Source of the DNA: an uncultured Clostridia bacterium
GTDB lineage: Bacteria > Bacillota > Clostridia > Oscillospirales > CAG-272
NCBI GenBank assembly: GCA_946055715.1
Contig: CAMGGT010000097.1
Coordinates: 1-5,032 of the forward strand
Direction of reading: 5' to 3'
DNA: 5,032 nucleotides
The notes beneath the pieces are model-generated. The model saw only the letters and a program-made list of their open reading frames with translations, was not told the origin of the DNA and did no database searches. The position numbers and the translations under genes are program-made. Below are positions 1 to 5,032 of the stretch, piece after piece. Within the stretch, counting starts at the first letter, position 1. Each line of letters starts with the position of its first letter.

Positions 1-573
1 ACCGAGGGACAAGTACTGGTGGGGGGTGCCGATGTGCGCACCCTGTCCAAGACCGAACTGCGGCAGGCAGTGGGCTATGTGCCGCAACGGTCTGTGCTGT
101 TTCGCGGTACCATACGCGACAATCTGTGCTGGGGCAACCCGGCTGCCGGAGATGAAGAACTGCACAAGGCCCTCGCCTGCGCACAGGCGCAGGAGATCGT
201 TGCCGCGCGGCCGGAGGGGCTGGATGCCGAGGTGGAACAGCAGGGCCGCAACTTCTCCGGCGGGCAGAAACAGCGGTTGTGCATTGCCCGTGCACTGGTG
301 CGAGGAGCCGACATTCTGATCCTGGACGACAGCGCCTCCGCGCTTGACTATGCCACAGACGCCGCCCTGCGCAAATCGCTTGCCGCCCTTTCGCCCAAGC
401 CGACCGTATTTGTGGTTTCTCAGCGGGCCGCCTCTGTCATGCACGCCGACCGCATTATTGTATTGGAAGACGGTTGCGCCGTAGGCATCGGCACGCACGA
501 GACCTTGCTTTCGGAATGCCCGGTCTACCGTGAGATCTATGATTCGCAGTTCAAAAAGGAGGCAACAGCATGA
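1..573 (+). CDS. ABC exporter half-transporter, ATP-binding domain (3' part; degenerate catalytic site)
   Basis: This is the C-terminal end of an ABC transporter ATPase/permease; the open frame continues upstream of base 1. The 190 visible residues begin just after Walker A, so the membrane domain and Walker A are outside the window. Visible motifs, numbered from base 1, are the Q-loop (VPQRSVLFRGTIRDNL, Gln29), a canonical-type signature FSGGQ (85-89), Walker B ILILDD (105-110), the D-loop SALD (113-116) and the switch region VVSQR (138-142). Two catalytic positions are non-canonical. The general-base Glu after Walker B is Asp110, and the switch His is Gln141. The same substitutions are known in the degenerate subunit of heterodimeric exporters such as TM287/288, BmrCD and LmrCD. 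The stop codon overlaps the start of the next gene (ATGA), so the two are translationally coupled and very probably form one exporter. The substrate cannot be told. A GTG at base 19 is internal and not a start. Confidence 0.93.
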   Translation, partial: TEGQVLVGGADVRTLSKTELRQAVGYVPQRSVLFRGTIRDNLCWGNPAAGDEELHKALACAQAQEIVAARPEGLDAEVEQQGRNFSGGQKQRLCIARALVRGADILILDDSASALDYATDAALRKSLAALSPKPTVFVVSQRAASVMHADRIIVLEDGCAVGIGTHETLLSECPVYREIYDSQFKKEATA

Positions 574-2309
574 AAAAGCGCACCACACTTCGCCGCATCT
601 GCACAAGACTGCGGCCATACGCTCTTCTGCTTTTTGTCTCCCTGCTCTTTTCGGGCGCGGCCGTTGTACTGGGCTTGCTGATCCCCCGCAGGATCGGTGC
701 CGCCATCGACAGCATTGTGGGGCCGGGGCAGGTGGACTTTGCCGCTATTTTGCGCCAGTTGCTGTTTGCCGCGCTGTTTGCGCTGTGCGCGGCACTGCTG
801 CAATGGCTGAGCAGCATCATCGGCCAGCGCATTGCCTATATGACCGTGCGCGACCTGCGGGATGAGGCCTTTGCCCACCTGCAAAGATTGCCCCTTTCCT
901 ATCTGGACGGCCACCCGCAGGGAGATGTCGTCAGCCGCCTGACCGCAGATGCGGAACAGTTCGGTGACGGGCTTGTGCTTGGCTTTGCCCAACTGTTCTC
1001 GGGGGTGCTGACCATTCTTTGCGTGCTGGTGCTGATGCTGACCATTCACCCCGCCATCACGCTTCTGGTCATCGGGCTGACCCCGCTTTCCATCCTGGTG
1101 GCAAAATTCATCTCAGGGCGCACCTTTTCGCTGTTCAAGGCGCAGTCGGAGGCGCGGGGCGAGCAGACCTCGCTGATCGACGAGGCGATCGCCGGGCAGA
1201 AGATCGTGCGCGCCTTCACCCATGAAGATAAACTGCAACAGCAGTTTGACGAAAAGAACGAAAAACTTGCCACCGTCTCTTTGCGCGCCATCTTCTTCTC
1301 GTCTCTGACCAACCCCAGCACCCGTTTTATCAACGCGCTCATTTACGCCGCCGTTGCGCTGTTCGGCGGACTTTCTGCCATTGGCGGCGGGCTGACGGTG
1401 GGGGTGCTTACCTGCCTGCTCACCTATGTCAACCAATACACCAAGCCCTTCAACGAGATCTCGGGGGTGTTTGCCGAATTTCAGAATTCGCTTGCCTGTG
1501 CCGACCGCCTGTTCGCCCTCATTGACACCCCGACCGAGACTCCTGACCCGGAGGCATCCCCCGATTTGGGCGAAGAAAAGGGGGAGGTTTTGCTCTCTCA
1601 TGTGGATTTTGCCTATGAACCAAGCCGCCCATTGATCGAAGATCTGTGTCTTTCCGTGCCTTCGGGCTGTCATGTGGCCATCGTCGGGCCGACGGGATGC
1701 GGCAAAACCACCCTGATCAACCTATTGATGCGCTTCTATGATGTCTGCGGCGGCAGTATTTCGGTGGACGGCACAGACATCCGGTGCATGAAACGCCGCG
1801 ACCTGCGCCGCCGCTATGGGATGGTCCTGCAGGACACATGGCTGAAGGCCGCCTCCGTGCGGGAAAACATTGCCATGGGCAACCCGGAAGCAGACGACGA
1901 GCAGATCATCCGCGCGGCCAAGGCCGCCCATGCCCACAGCTTCATCATGCGCTTGCCAAACGGCTATGACACCGAGCTGGGCGAGAACGGCGAAGGTCTT
2001 TCGCAGGGGCAGAAGCAATTGCTTTGCATCGCGCGCATCATGCTTTGTCTGCCGCCCATCCTCATTCTGGACGAGGCAACTTCTTCCATTGATACCCGCA
2101 CCGAAATGAAGATCCAGAATGCCTTTGCGGAACTGACGCGCGGCAGAACCTCGTTTGTGGTGGCGCACCGCCTCTCGACCGTGCGGGATGCCGACATCAT
2201 CCTGGTGATGAAAGACGGCCACATCATCGAGCGTGGCAATCACGACGAACTGCTCCGTCGTAACGGGTTTTATGCCATGCTGTATCACAGCCAGTTTGCC
2301 CCCGTATAA
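570..2309 (+). CDS. ABC exporter half-transporter, permease + ATP-binding protein (partner subunit)
   Basis: This is a complete 579-residue half-transporter of the multidrug/lipid exporter type (type IV fold). The start ATG at 570 is set by AGGAGG at 557-562, 7 nt upstream, and overlaps the previous stop. Residues 1-310 form the transmembrane domain. Hydrophobic segments lie near 17-38, 62-84, 137-158, 161-181 and 252-290, and EAIAGQKIVRAF (205-216) is typical of the family. The ATPase domain follows: A-loop Tyr349, Walker A GPTGCGKT (373-380), Q-loop Gln421, signature LSQGQ (477-481), Walker B ILILDE (497-502) with catalytic Glu502, D-loop SSID (505-508) and switch His533. Walker B and the switch are intact but the signature is altered (LSGGQ to LSQGQ), complementary to the preceding gene. 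Together they should make one consensus ATP site (this Walker A/B with the partner's FSGGQ) and one degenerate site. It is expected in the cytoplasmic membrane exporting an unknown compound, possibly a drug, peptide or lipid. Confidence 0.95.
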   Translation: MKKRTTLRRICTRLRPYALLLFVSLLFSGAAVVLGLLIPRRIGAAIDSIVGPGQVDFAAILRQLLFAALFALCAALLQWLSSIIGQRIAYMTVRDLRDEAFAHLQRLPLSYLDGHPQGDVVSRLTADAEQFGDGLVLGFAQLFSGVLTILCVLVLMLTIHPAITLLVIGLTPLSILVAKFISGRTFSLFKAQSEARGEQTSLIDEAIAGQKIVRAFTHEDKLQQQFDEKNEKLATVSLRAIFFSSLTNPSTRFINALIYAAVALFGGLSAIGGGLTVGVLTCLLTYVNQYTKPFNEISGVFAEFQNSLACADRLFALIDTPTETPDPEASPDLGEEKGEVLLSHVDFAYEPSRPLIEDLCLSVPSGCHVAIVGPTGCGKTTLINLLMRFYDVCGGSISVDGTDIRCMKRRDLRRRYGMVLQDTWLKAASVRENIAMGNPEADDEQIIRAAKAAHAHSFIMRLPNGYDTELGENGEGLSQGQKQLLCIARIMLCLPPILILDEATSSIDTRTEMKIQNAFAELTRGRTSFVVAHRLSTVRDADIILVMKDGHIIERGNHDELLRRNGFYAMLYHSQFAPV

Positions 2310-2313
2310 GTCG

Positions 2314-2385
2314 CGCCCGCGGGGTTTGAGGCGTGTTTCATCCCTGCAAATCGGGTAAGCTATTGATGCGGGCGGAAGCTTTTTT
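2314..2385 (+). terminator. Possible terminator of the ABC transporter operon
   Basis: Inverted arms CGCCCGC (2314-2320) and GCGGGCG (2368-2374) match perfectly over 7 bp, but are separated by a 47-nt loop. They are followed after 5 nt by six T residues (2380-2385). A shorter alternative, AAGC (2357-2360) with GCTT (2378-2381), ends inside the T-run. The position, 5 bp after the ABC stop codon, fits an intrinsic terminator. The long loop makes this a weak call. Confidence 0.3.
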
Positions 2386-2500
2386 GAAAAGAACGGGTCT
2401 GTCGCATGAAGGCAGGGTTGAAAAGAGGGGTGTTGCGAGTCGTTTTTAGCTTTTGCAAAAGTCCCGTTACCGTAGGTACCAAAGGGGGCTACTATTAAAT

Positions 2501-2546
2501 GCCTTCCCCAGCGGGGAAGGGGGACCGCGAAGCGGTGGATGAGGAG
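2501..2546 (+). repeat. REP-like double-hairpin element
   Basis: Two perfect hairpins stand side by side. CCTTCCCC (2502-2509), loop AGC, GGGGAAGG (2513-2520) forms an 8-bp stem. ACCGC (2524-2528), loop GAA, GCGGT (2532-2536) forms a 5-bp stem, and GGATGAGGAG follows. From memory, very similar units (CCTTCCCC...GGGGAAGG, then a GC hairpin and GGATGAGG) are scattered between genes in gut Clostridia genomes, so I read this as one copy of a dispersed palindromic repeat. Only one copy lies in the window, so repetitiveness is not shown here. No T-run follows, so it is not a standard intrinsic terminator. It may still stabilise or end transcripts between the convergent genes. Confidence 0.6.
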
Positions 2547-2657
2547 AACATTCTTTGGCAACTGTAAATGACAGAGAAAGTGGCAAAATAGCAAGAAATG
2601 CAAGGGTTCTTACTGCGACAGCCCCGTATGTAATATCATTGGCTTTTCCAACCTGCC

Positions 2658-2685
2658 AAAAACCGATCTTCGCTTCGCCATCCGG
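2658..2685 (-). terminator. Weak terminator candidate downstream of metA
   Basis: Read on the minus strand, an imperfect stem (CCGGAT with ATCGG, one bulged base) with a purine-rich loop is followed by TTTTT (plus-strand AAAAA at 2658-2662). It lies 25-50 nt beyond the metA stop. A short CGCC-TGT-GGCG hairpin (2696-2706) lies between but lacks a T-run. The stem is short, so this is only a candidate. Confidence 0.2.
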
Positions 2686-2709
2686 CAAATTCCCGCGCCA
2701 CAGGCGTTT

Positions 2710-3633
2710 TTACAGCTTTGTCAGCTTGTTCAGATCGTAGGGCGTGCGCTGATAGACGGCGTAGTTCAGCCAGTTGGCAAACAGCAGATGGGCATGCGCG
2801 CGCCAGTTGTGCACGGGCGGAAGGGTGGGGTCGTCCTGCGGGTAATAGTGCCGCGGCGGGGCGATGGTCATGCCTTTTGCAAGGTCACGGTGATACTCCC
2901 GCGCGAGCGTGTCGACATCGTATTCACTATGTCCGAATACGAACACGCGCCGCAGGTCATGCGTGGCCACCAGATAGACCCCCGCCTCTTCCGACTCGGC
3001 CAACAGATCCAACGCCGGGCAGGCGGTGATGTCCTCTCTGTAGACATAGGTATGGCGGGAATGCGGGGCGCGGAACACCTCGTCAAAGCCGCGCAGAAGC
3101 GGGTGGCGCAGGTCAAGCGCCCTGTGTTCAAACACGCCGAAGACCTTTTCTTCTGTTTTGTGCTTGCCGATGCCCCAATGGTAGTACATGCCTGCCTGTG
3201 CCGCCCAGCAGATGTACATGGTGGAAAAGACATTGGTCTTTGCCCAGGCAAGGATGCGGCAGAGTTCCGTCCAATAGTCCACCTGCTCAAAATCCAGGTT
3301 TTCGACGGGGGCGCCGGTGATGATGAGACCGTCAAACTTCTCTGCCTTCACCTCTTCAAAGGTGCGGTAAAAGGCATCCATGTGTTCGGCAGAGGTGTGA
3401 GAAGACACATGCGTGGCGGTGCGCAAAAGGGTCAGCTCCACCTGAAGAGGCGAGTTGGAAAGCAGGCGGATGAGCTGCGTTTCGGTCACTTCCTTGGTGG
3501 GCATGAGGTTGAGGATGAGGATGTGCAGCGGGCGGATATCCTGCGTGAGAGCGCGCCCCTCCTCCATAACAAAGATGTTTTCGCTTTCAAGTATTTCCCG
3601 TGCGGGCAGTTTTCCGGGTATCCGAATGGGCAT
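2710..3633 (-). CDS. metA: Homoserine O-acetyltransferase (MetA family)
   Basis: The gene encodes 307 residues, close to the family's usual length of about 305-310. It activates the hydroxyl of L-homoserine with an acyl-CoA, the first committed step of methionine synthesis, in the cytoplasm. The N-terminus ([11 protein letters not shown]) and the blocks [44 protein letters not shown] and [18 protein letters not shown] are diagnostic for MetA, not the MetX (alpha/beta hydrolase) type. The expected catalytic residues are present: nucleophile Cys142 (YICWAAQ), His235 and Glu237 (FGHSEYD). Residue 111 is Glu (TGAPVEN). In studied MetA enzymes Glu here goes with acetyl-CoA use and Gly with succinyl-CoA use, so O-acetylhomoserine is the predicted product despite the usual name succinyltransferase. 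The start ATG at 3633 follows AAGGAA (3642-3647) with 8-nt spacing. It lies downstream of trmO on the same strand and is probably cotranscribed with it. Confidence 0.95.
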   Translation of the reverse strand: MPIRIPGKLPAREILESENIFVMEEGRALTQDIRPLHILILNLMPTKEVTETQLIRLLSNSPLQVELTLLRTATHVSSHTSAEHMDAFYRTFEEVKAEKFDGLIITGAPVENLDFEQVDYWTELCRILAWAKTNVFSTMYICWAAQAGMYYHWGIGKHKTEEKVFGVFEHRALDLRHPLLRGFDEVFRAPHSRHTYVYREDITACPALDLLAESEEAGVYLVATHDLRRVFVFGHSEYDVDTLAREYHRDLAKGMTIAPPRHYYPQDDPTLPPVHNWRAHAHLLFANWLNYAVYQRTPYDLNKLTKL

Positions 3634-3674
3634 AATGTATGTTCCTTATCGTTGTTTGTCGTTTGATGATCTGT

Positions 3675-3713
3675 GCGCAGGCAGGCAGCAAATCTCATCG
3701 CCCTTGCCTGCGC
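3675..3713 (-). other. Stem-loop in the trmO-metA gap
   Basis: The arms GCGCAGGCA (3675-3683) and TGCCTGCGC (3705-3713) are a perfect 9-bp inverted repeat with a 21-nt loop, starting 6 bp beyond the trmO stop. On the minus strand the stem is followed by ACAGATCATC, not a T-run, so it does not look like a standard intrinsic terminator. It could be an mRNA-stabilising or processing hairpin, or a partial barrier that sets metA expression relative to trmO. I found no good separate promoter for metA in the 86-bp gap. Confidence 0.5.
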
Positions 3714-3719
3714 GGACGG

Positions 3720-4409
3720 TCATGGCTGTTTTTCCTGCACCATAGACAGCACCCGCACCACGCCGTCCATAACGAAAAAGCGAACATCAAACCCGGCATA
3801 GGGCAGACCGTAGATGCGCGTGGGGTCGTCCTGATAGCCGGGGCGCGGGTCCTGGGCGAGCAGGGTGCAGAGCGTCTCTGCCTTGTCAGAGGGAAGCAGG
3901 CAGCGGAGCTGCGGTGGAAGATCCACCTCCAGTTGCCTGTCGGCCACCGTCTCTGCAAAGCCGCCCCCGGCATCCGGGTGGCAGTCGGTAAAGGGCAGAT
4001 AGGGCTTGATGTCATAGATGGGGGTGCCGTCTGCCAGGTCGGCGCCGCCGACCACGATCACGGTCCCCTGCTCCGGCTCTTGCTCAATTCTGACGATCCT
4101 GACGGAAGAAAGACCCACGGGAGAGGGGCGAAACGGTGACCTTGAAGCAAAAACCCCTACCCTTTCGTTGCCGCCGAGGCGGGGTGGGCGCACGGTGAGG
4201 GAGGGCTTGGAGGGGCGATTGAGAGAAAAGCCCCACAGCAACCATATGTGCGAAAAGCCCTCCAACCCACGCAAGGCGACAGGGTCGCGGAAGGCGGGCA
4301 GAAAGCAGACGCGCCCTTCGGCCTGCGACAAGCCGCTCTGGCGGGGGATCCCGAATTTGGTGGGCAGGTCACAGCGGAACACCGCCACCTGCGTCAATGT
4401 CAGCGACAT
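3720..4409 (-). CDS. trmO: tRNA (t6A37) N6-methyltransferase, TrmO/TsaA family
   Basis: The product is 229 residues, against about 235 for E. coli TrmO (YaeB). TrmO uses S-adenosylmethionine to methylate t6A at position 37 of threonine tRNA reading ACY codons, giving m6t6A and tuning decoding. The family's landmarks are in order: KFGIPRQSGL (18-27), RGLEGFSHIWLLW (47-59), VRPPRLGGNERVGVFASRS (73-91) followed by FRPSPVGLS (93-101), LADGTPIYDIKPYLPF (125-140), and the C-terminal block LAQDPRPGY (184-192) with FDVRF (207-211). The C-terminal domain therefore appears complete. The start ATG at 4409 is chosen because homology begins there and GGGGAGGAGG (minus strand of 4420-4429) lies 10 nt upstream. 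The frame stays open further upstream, to about 4685, but that part crosses the promoter at 4540-4568 and is not protein-like. metA follows after 86 bp on the same strand. Confidence 0.93.
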   Translation of the reverse strand: MSLTLTQVAVFRCDLPTKFGIPRQSGLSQAEGRVCFLPAFRDPVALRGLEGFSHIWLLWGFSLNRPSKPSLTVRPPRLGGNERVGVFASRSPFRPSPVGLSSVRIVRIEQEPEQGTVIVVGGADLADGTPIYDIKPYLPFTDCHPDAGGGFAETVADRQLEVDLPPQLRCLLPSDKAETLCTLLAQDPRPGYQDDPTRIYGLPYAGFDVRFFVMDGVVRVLSMVQEKQP

Positions 4410-4433
4410 ATCGGATGTGCCTCCTCCCCGGTC

Positions 4434-4482
4434 AAAGCCGGCTTTTGGAGTGTTCTCACAAGCAAAAACGCTTGCCGACAAG
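4434..4482 (-). promoter_or_regulatory. Alternative small hairpins in the trmO leader
   Basis: On the minus-strand transcript, CTTG (4482-4479), CAAGC (4474-4470) and GCTTG (4463-4459) occur in series. The middle arm can pair with either neighbour but not both. A 12-bp perfect palindrome AAAGCCGGCTTT (4434-4445) follows, 4 nt before the GGGGAGGAGG ribosome binding site. The arrangement recalls a leader switch, but the stems are only 4-6 bp and may be chance. I do not recognise a SAM riboswitch or T-box. Confidence 0.2.
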
Positions 4483-4539
4483 ACAGCATTGCGCCGCAGA
4501 ATGTGCTGATATGCGCAAAACTGCATGATTCGTGATTGC

Positions 4540-4568
4540 ATTATAGCACAGTTGCCTGCAAAACGCAA
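4540..4568 (-). promoter_or_regulatory. Sigma-A type promoter for trmO (and probably metA)
   Basis: On the minus strand the -35 is TTGCGT (4568-4563), the spacer is exactly 17 bp, and the -10 is a perfect TATAAT (4545-4540). It is preceded by TGTGC, matching the TRTGn extended -10 of Gram-positive promoters. Transcription should start near 4533, giving a leader of about 124 nt to the trmO ATG. This also argues against any trmO start upstream of about 4533. Confidence 0.8.
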
Positions 4569-4752
4569 GACCGCAAAGGGGCAAAGCAAAATTCTTCTCG
4601 CCTTGCGGCGAAAGAGCAGATGCCGGGCACAAAAATCACGCAAAACGGCTGAAAACCCGCCCAAAGCCACCAAAAGTGCGCGCAACGGCAGAATAAACCC
4701 GGATTTTTGCCCGATTTGCCCCGTAATTGTCCCACAACCGTTTGAAACCTTG

Positions 4753-4781
4753 TTGACAATTTTATAAAATTTGTGTACAAT
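4753..4781 (+). promoter_or_regulatory. Near-consensus promoter with palindromic spacer
   Basis: The -35 is a perfect TTGACA (4753-4758), the spacer is 17 bp, and the -10 is TACAAT (4776-4781), one mismatch from consensus. The spacer is very AT-rich in a GC-rich neighbourhood and contains the perfect 14-bp palindrome AATTTTATAAAATT (4758-4771). TTGT-GT-ACAA (4771-4780) gives a second small dyad over the -10. Such dyads between -35 and -10 are a common place for repressor operators, but I cannot name a regulator. Transcription should start near 4788 and lead to the gene at 4873. Confidence 0.82.
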
Positions 4782-4792
4782 TTAGATATTTA

Positions 4793-4840
4793 GCGGAAGT
4801 TTTTTGTTCGGTTTGCCGTGCAATGCCGACCGCCTTCCGC
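4793..4840 (+). promoter_or_regulatory. Stem-loop in the 5' leader of the terminal gene
   Basis: The outer arms GCGGAAG (4793-4799) and CTTCCGC (4834-4840) pair perfectly over 7 bp. Inside, CGGT (4809-4812) pairs with ACCG (4829-4832) and TTGC (4813-4816) with GCAA (4820-4823) around a CGT loop, leaving TGCCG bulged. The structure begins about 5 nt after the expected transcript start. It leaves the ribosome binding site (4857-4863) free, so it fits a 5' stabilising hairpin or a protein or ligand target better than a direct translation block. Confidence 0.5.
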
Positions 4841-4872
4841 ACGATTATGCATTCGAGAAAGGAAACAAACAC

Positions 4873-5032
4873 ATGGACGAACCTCCCCGACGAGGCGACA
4901 TTCGGGCGCAGCTCCCGACGCCTGTAAGCGCACACACGCTTGCAAAAAACAGAGAGCCGGTTTTTGTGGCGACAGAAACCGCATGGACCCGCATCATTCA
5001 GACGGCCGGAATGGCCCCGTATATTTTTCCGC
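4873..5032 (+). CDS. Unrecognised protein, N-terminal part (runs off window)
   Basis: The frame is open from ATG 4873 to the window edge, showing 53 residues with no stop. It begins MDEPPRRGDIRAQLPTPVSA and ends ...QTAGMAPYIFP. The start is supported by GAAAGGA (4857-4863) with a 9-nt spacer and by the strong promoter at 4753-4781, about 85 nt upstream. The visible part is polar and proline- and arginine-rich at first. No signal peptide or family motif is evident, though the last residues turn hydrophobic and could approach a membrane segment. I do not recognise the gene. Third-position GC is only about 58 percent in the visible codons, with CGA CGA early. That is weak coding support, so the call rests on the signals upstream. 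Confidence 0.5.
   Translation, partial: MDEPPRRGDIRAQLPTPVSAHTLAKNREPVFVATETAWTRIIQTAGMAPYIFP

Larger units (their letters stand above)
2310..2709. other. Convergent intergenic region between ABC operon and metA
   Basis: The ABC genes (rightward) and metA (leftward) converge on this 400-bp stretch. I see no convincing gene in it. The open frames present are short and have non-coding composition. The longest leftward frame is continuous only because it runs antisense through the ABC gene. Contents from left to right: a weak terminator-like structure (2314-2385), a 12-bp perfect palindrome CTTTTGCAAAAG (2450-2461), a TACC-GTA-GGTA mini-hairpin near 2469-2479, the double-hairpin repeat (2501-2546), an AT-richer stretch (about 2547-2660), and a weak leftward terminator candidate (2658-2685). 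Confidence 0.7.
4410..4872. other. Divergent intergenic and regulatory region
   Basis: This 463-bp region separates leftward trmO from the rightward terminal gene. It contains a promoter for each direction, a trmO leader of about 124 nt with small alternative hairpins, and a rightward leader of about 85 nt with a stem-loop. Between the two promoters (4569-4752) I see only a 5-bp hairpin TCGCC-TTGC-GGCGA (4598-4611) and no supported gene. Open frames across it read as basic, low-complexity peptides without ribosome binding sites. Confidence 0.7.

Noticed and set aside
1722..2603. Long leftward open frame (293 codons) antisense to the ABC gene and the intergenic region
   Set aside because: It mirrors the codon bias of the ABC gene, is His/Gln/Arg-rich, shows no family motif, and has no ribosome binding site at its start. 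The real gene on the plus strand is unambiguous.
2314..2709. MITE or insertion sequence remnant spanning the intergenic region
   Set aside because: I found no matching terminal inverted repeats or target-site duplication flanking a larger unit. Only the 46-bp double hairpin is clearly structured.
2555..2740. Possible 61-codon gene starting TTG, preceded by GAGGAG at 2541-2546
   Set aside because: The apparent ribosome binding site is the tail of the double-hairpin repeat. The frame overlaps the metA 3' end in the convergent orientation and its sequence is not protein-like.
2788..3666. Long rightward open frame (292 codons) antisense to metA
   Set aside because: metA on the other strand has full family motifs and catalytic residues. 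This frame is a GC-rich antisense shadow.
4410..4533. SAM riboswitch or T-box in the trmO-metA leader
   Set aside because: This is a reasonable expectation for methionine genes, but I see no S-box core, T-box motif or terminator/antiterminator pair of convincing length.
4410..4685. N-terminal extension of TrmO upstream of 4409
   Set aside because: The extension crosses a near-perfect promoter (4540-4568). Family similarity begins at 4409, where there is a strong ribosome binding site.
4525..4767. Rightward 80-codon open frame between the divergent promoters
   Set aside because: It is basic, low-complexity and without a ribosome binding site, and it runs over both promoter regions.
4823..4927. 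Small upstream open frame (34 codons) overlapping the start of the terminal gene, a possible leader peptide
   Set aside because: Its ATG lies within the leader stem, it has no ribosome binding site, and its composition is not distinctive. The 4873 start has far better signals.

Overview
The window looks like chromosomal DNA from a GC-rich, low-redundancy Gram-positive bacterium. A GC-rich member of the Clostridia (Oscillospirales/Ruminococcaceae-like) is my best guess. The reasons are strong AGGAGG-type ribosome binding sites, sigma-A style promoters with a TRTGn extended -10, a MetA-type homoserine acyltransferase with the acetyl-CoA residue signature, and a heterodimeric multidrug-type ABC exporter. 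The taxonomic call is inference from these traits, not from a marker gene.

Layout. (1) Bases 1-2309, + strand: the 3' end of one ABC exporter half-transporter (only its nucleotide-binding domain after Walker A is visible), overlapping by 4 bp (ATGA) a complete second half-transporter. The two nucleotide-binding domains are degenerate in complementary positions, as in heterodimeric exporters with one active and one inactive ATP site. (2) Bases 2310-2709: a 400-bp gap between convergent genes. It holds weak terminator-like structures and a compact double-hairpin element (2501-2546) that looks like a dispersed REP-like repeat. (3) Bases 2710-3633, - strand: metA, homoserine O-acyltransferase, predicted to use acetyl-CoA because residue 111 is Glu. 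(4) Bases 3720-4409, - strand: trmO (tsaA/yaeB family), the SAM-dependent methyltransferase of t6A37 in tRNA. trmO lies upstream of metA with an 86-bp gap containing a hairpin. A very good promoter (TTGCGT-N17-TATAAT with TGTGC extended -10, 4540-4568) probably drives both. (5) Bases 4410-4872: a divergent intergenic region. It carries that promoter, a second near-consensus promoter pointing right (TTGACA-N17-TACAAT, 4753-4781) whose spacer is a 14-bp perfect palindrome, and a leader able to fold into a long stem-loop. (6) Bases 4873-5032, + strand: the start of an unrecognised gene that runs off the window.

How the parts relate. The two ABC genes almost certainly encode one exporter complex. 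metA makes activated homoserine for methionine synthesis, methionine becomes SAM, and TrmO consumes SAM, so the trmO-metA pair has a loose metabolic link. That link is only an inference from gene order. No tRNA, rRNA, CRISPR array, transposase or phage gene is visible. I see no strong evidence for a wholly new system. The most unusual items are the regulatory architecture before the last gene and the double-hairpin repeat.
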